DNA from: an uncultured Lachnospiraceae bacterium | Lineage (GTDB): Bacteria > Bacillota > Clostridia > Lachnospirales > Lachnospiraceae | DNA length: 64,000 nucleotides | Assembly (NCBI GenBank): GCA_947630125.1 | Contig: CANRGO010000003.1 | Span: 1 to 64,000, forward strand | Direction: 5' to 3' | Part shown: positions 62,867 to 64,000 of the stretch, in pieces | Position numbering within the stretch: the stretch's first letter is position 1 | How the letters are laid out: every line of letters begins with the position of its first letter | Notes under the pieces: generated by a model | What the model saw: only the letters and a program-made list of their open reading frames with translations | Database searches by the model: none | What the model was told of the DNA's origin: nothing | Program-made: the position numbers and the translations under genes

Positions 62867-64000
62867 TTGGATATACAAATTAATCATAAAAAATACCAGG
62901 ACCTTTCAAAAGAAAATTTTTATAAAAAAAAGGGAAAAGTTCTAAATGTTGTAGGTCTGACGATTGAATCGGCAGGACCTGATTCAAAATTAGGAGATTT
63001 GTGTAATATTTACCCGGTCAATGAAGGTACACCAATCATGGCGGAAGTAGTTGGATTTCGAGATAACAAAACTTTATTAATGCCATATGAGGTGACAGGA
63101 GGAATTGGTCTTGGGAGTATTGTAGAAAATATGGGAGCGCCTTTGACGGTTCAAGTGGGCGACTTTCTTCTTGGAAGAATTCTGGATGGACTTGGAAGAC
63201 CCTTTGATCATAGTTATATGGAAAGTGGAATTACATACTCTGTAGAATCACCACCACCAGATGCTATGGATAGAGTTTTGATTGACGAAGTTTTAACCCT
63301 TGGTGTGAAAGCCGTAGATGGACTTATGACAGTTGGTAAAGGACAGAGGATTGGTATTTTTGCAGGGTCTGGAGTGGGTAAATCTACTTTAATGGGGATG
63401 TTTGCACGAAATACAAAAGCGGATATTAATGTCATTGCATTAATCGGTGAACGTGGTCGAGAAGTAAAAGAATTTATAGAGCGTGATTTGGGGGAAGAGG
63501 GGATGCGACGTTCTGTTGTGGTGGTTGCAACCTCTGATAAACCTGCGCTCGAAAGAAATAAAGCAGCAAAAACTGCAACAGCAATTGCAGAATATTTTCG
63601 TGATAAAGGAAAAAACGTTTTGCTGATGATGGATTCTTTGACACGTTTTTCTATGGCACAAAGAGAAATTGGCCTGGCAAGTGGAGAACCACCCGTTACA
63701 AGAGGGTATCCACCTAGTGTTTATTCTGAAATGCCCAAACTATTAGAACGAGCAGGCAGAGATGAAAAAGGTTCCATTACAGGTTTGTATACTGTTTTGG
63801 TTGATGGAGATGACTTTAATGAACCGATAACTGATACAGCAAGAAGTATATTAGATGGACATATTATGTTGAGTCGTAAATTAGTACATAAGAATCATTA
63901 CCCTGCAATCGATGTTTTGCAAAGTATTTCGAGATGTATGAATAGCATTGTAGAGAAAAACCATAAGCAGGCTGCCGGAAAACTGAAAAATGTACTGGCA
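62867..64000 (+). CDS. fliI: Flagellum-specific ATPase FliI (5' part, cut by the window edge)
   Basis: 378 codons are visible from TTG 62867 (GGTG 5-8 bases upstream), in frame to the last base; it is absent from the ORF track because no stop is reached. Walker A 'AGSGVGKST' (166-174), '[13 protein letters not shown]' and '[25 protein letters not shown]' (in part) are F-type ATPase beta-like motifs of FliI. Powers flagellar protein export with FliH. Confidence 0.95.
   Translation, partial: MDIQINHKKYQDLSKENFYKKKGKVLNVVGLTIESAGPDSKLGDLCNIYPVNEGTPIMAEVVGFRDNKTLLMPYEVTGGIGLGSIVENMGAPLTVQVGDFLLGRILDGLGRPFDHSYMESGITYSVESPPPDAMDRVLIDEVLTLGVKAVDGLMTVGKGQRIGIFAGSGVGKSTLMGMFARNTKADINVIALIGERGREVKEFIERDLGEEGMRRSVVVVATSDKPALERNKAAKTATAIAEYFRDKGKNVLLMMDSLTRFSMAQREIGLASGEPPVTRGYPPSVYSEMPKLLERAGRDEKGSITGLYTVLVDGDDFNEPITDTARSILDGHIMLSRKLVHKNHYPAIDVLQSISRCMNSIVEKNHKQAAGKLKNVLA

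Noticed and set aside
1-64000. tRNA, rRNA, insertion sequence, prophage or defence genes
   Set aside because: No cloverleaf, rRNA block, transposase, integrase or restriction-type protein was recognised by eye; a tRNAscan or Rfam run would settle small RNAs.

Overview
The window is an AT-rich stretch of a motile, Gram-positive, anaerobic Firmicute of class Clostridia. Order Lachnospirales (Lachnospiraceae or Cellulosilyticaceae-like) is my best guess, from CodY, lipoprotein-type ABC binding proteins, an LTA-synthase-like protein, class-I-type Hcp, bacteriohemerythrins, an H-NOX chemoreceptor and a B. subtilis-like dprA-topA-codY-flgB order. Genes are dense and mostly on the + strand. I see no rRNA, tRNA, CRISPR array, prophage or insertion sequence.

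Layout. 1-3150: a decayed DMT transporter, a ZIP metal transporter, a flavodoxin-like protein, a bacteriohemerythrin and a LigB-type dioxygenase. 3180-10390: a copper module with a CsoR-type operator, copZ, a copA carrying an unexpected C-terminal lipoprotein-like domain, csoR, an HMA-TauE/SafE-cupredoxin fusion and a two-component system. 10480-15900: hcp, an HD protein, an AEC transporter, an fRMsr-type methionine sulfoxide reductase, an ECF S component on the minus strand, a possible cysteine peptidase and a second hemerythrin. 16200-22590: a sugar ABC transporter without its ATPase, a decayed GGDEF-EAL gene, an H-NOX chemoreceptor with every O2-pocket residue I checked, and an HD-GYP remnant. 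22590-30350: an LTA-synthase-like sulfatase, a BMP-type nucleoside ABC transporter and mgsA. 30400-37800: MoxR/DUF58/transglutaminase operon, then LytTR-DUF3021-ABC exporter. 37950-43220: an EAL protein, a YgjP-type metallopeptidase, a GH9 enzyme with no signal peptide, and a zinc-ribbon/TPM pair. 43280-49150: rpsT (minus), lepA, hemW, a degenerate HD-GYP protein and pilT. 49190-51660 (minus): a CoA-disulfide-reductase-like protein with rhodanese, TusA and DsrE modules. 51850-64000: yifB/comM, dprA, topA, codY and the start of the fla operon (flgB, flgC, fliE, fliF, fliG, fliH, fliI cut by the window edge).

How the genes fit together. One theme is handling oxygen, copper and redox stress: two hemerythrins, the H-NOX receptor, Hcp, the methionine-sulfoxide reductase, the copper module and the polysulfide/CoA-disulfide reductase. 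Another is motility and surface behaviour: the fla operon, pilT and several c-di-GMP-type proteins, many of them degenerate or broken.

Most unusual observations: the CopA fusion whose junction reads like a lipoprotein signal peptide; the H-NOX receptor whose key residues keep the numbering of the Caldanaerobacter O2 sensor; a sigma-D-like promoter that faces a terminator before it reaches flgB; and three eroded genes.
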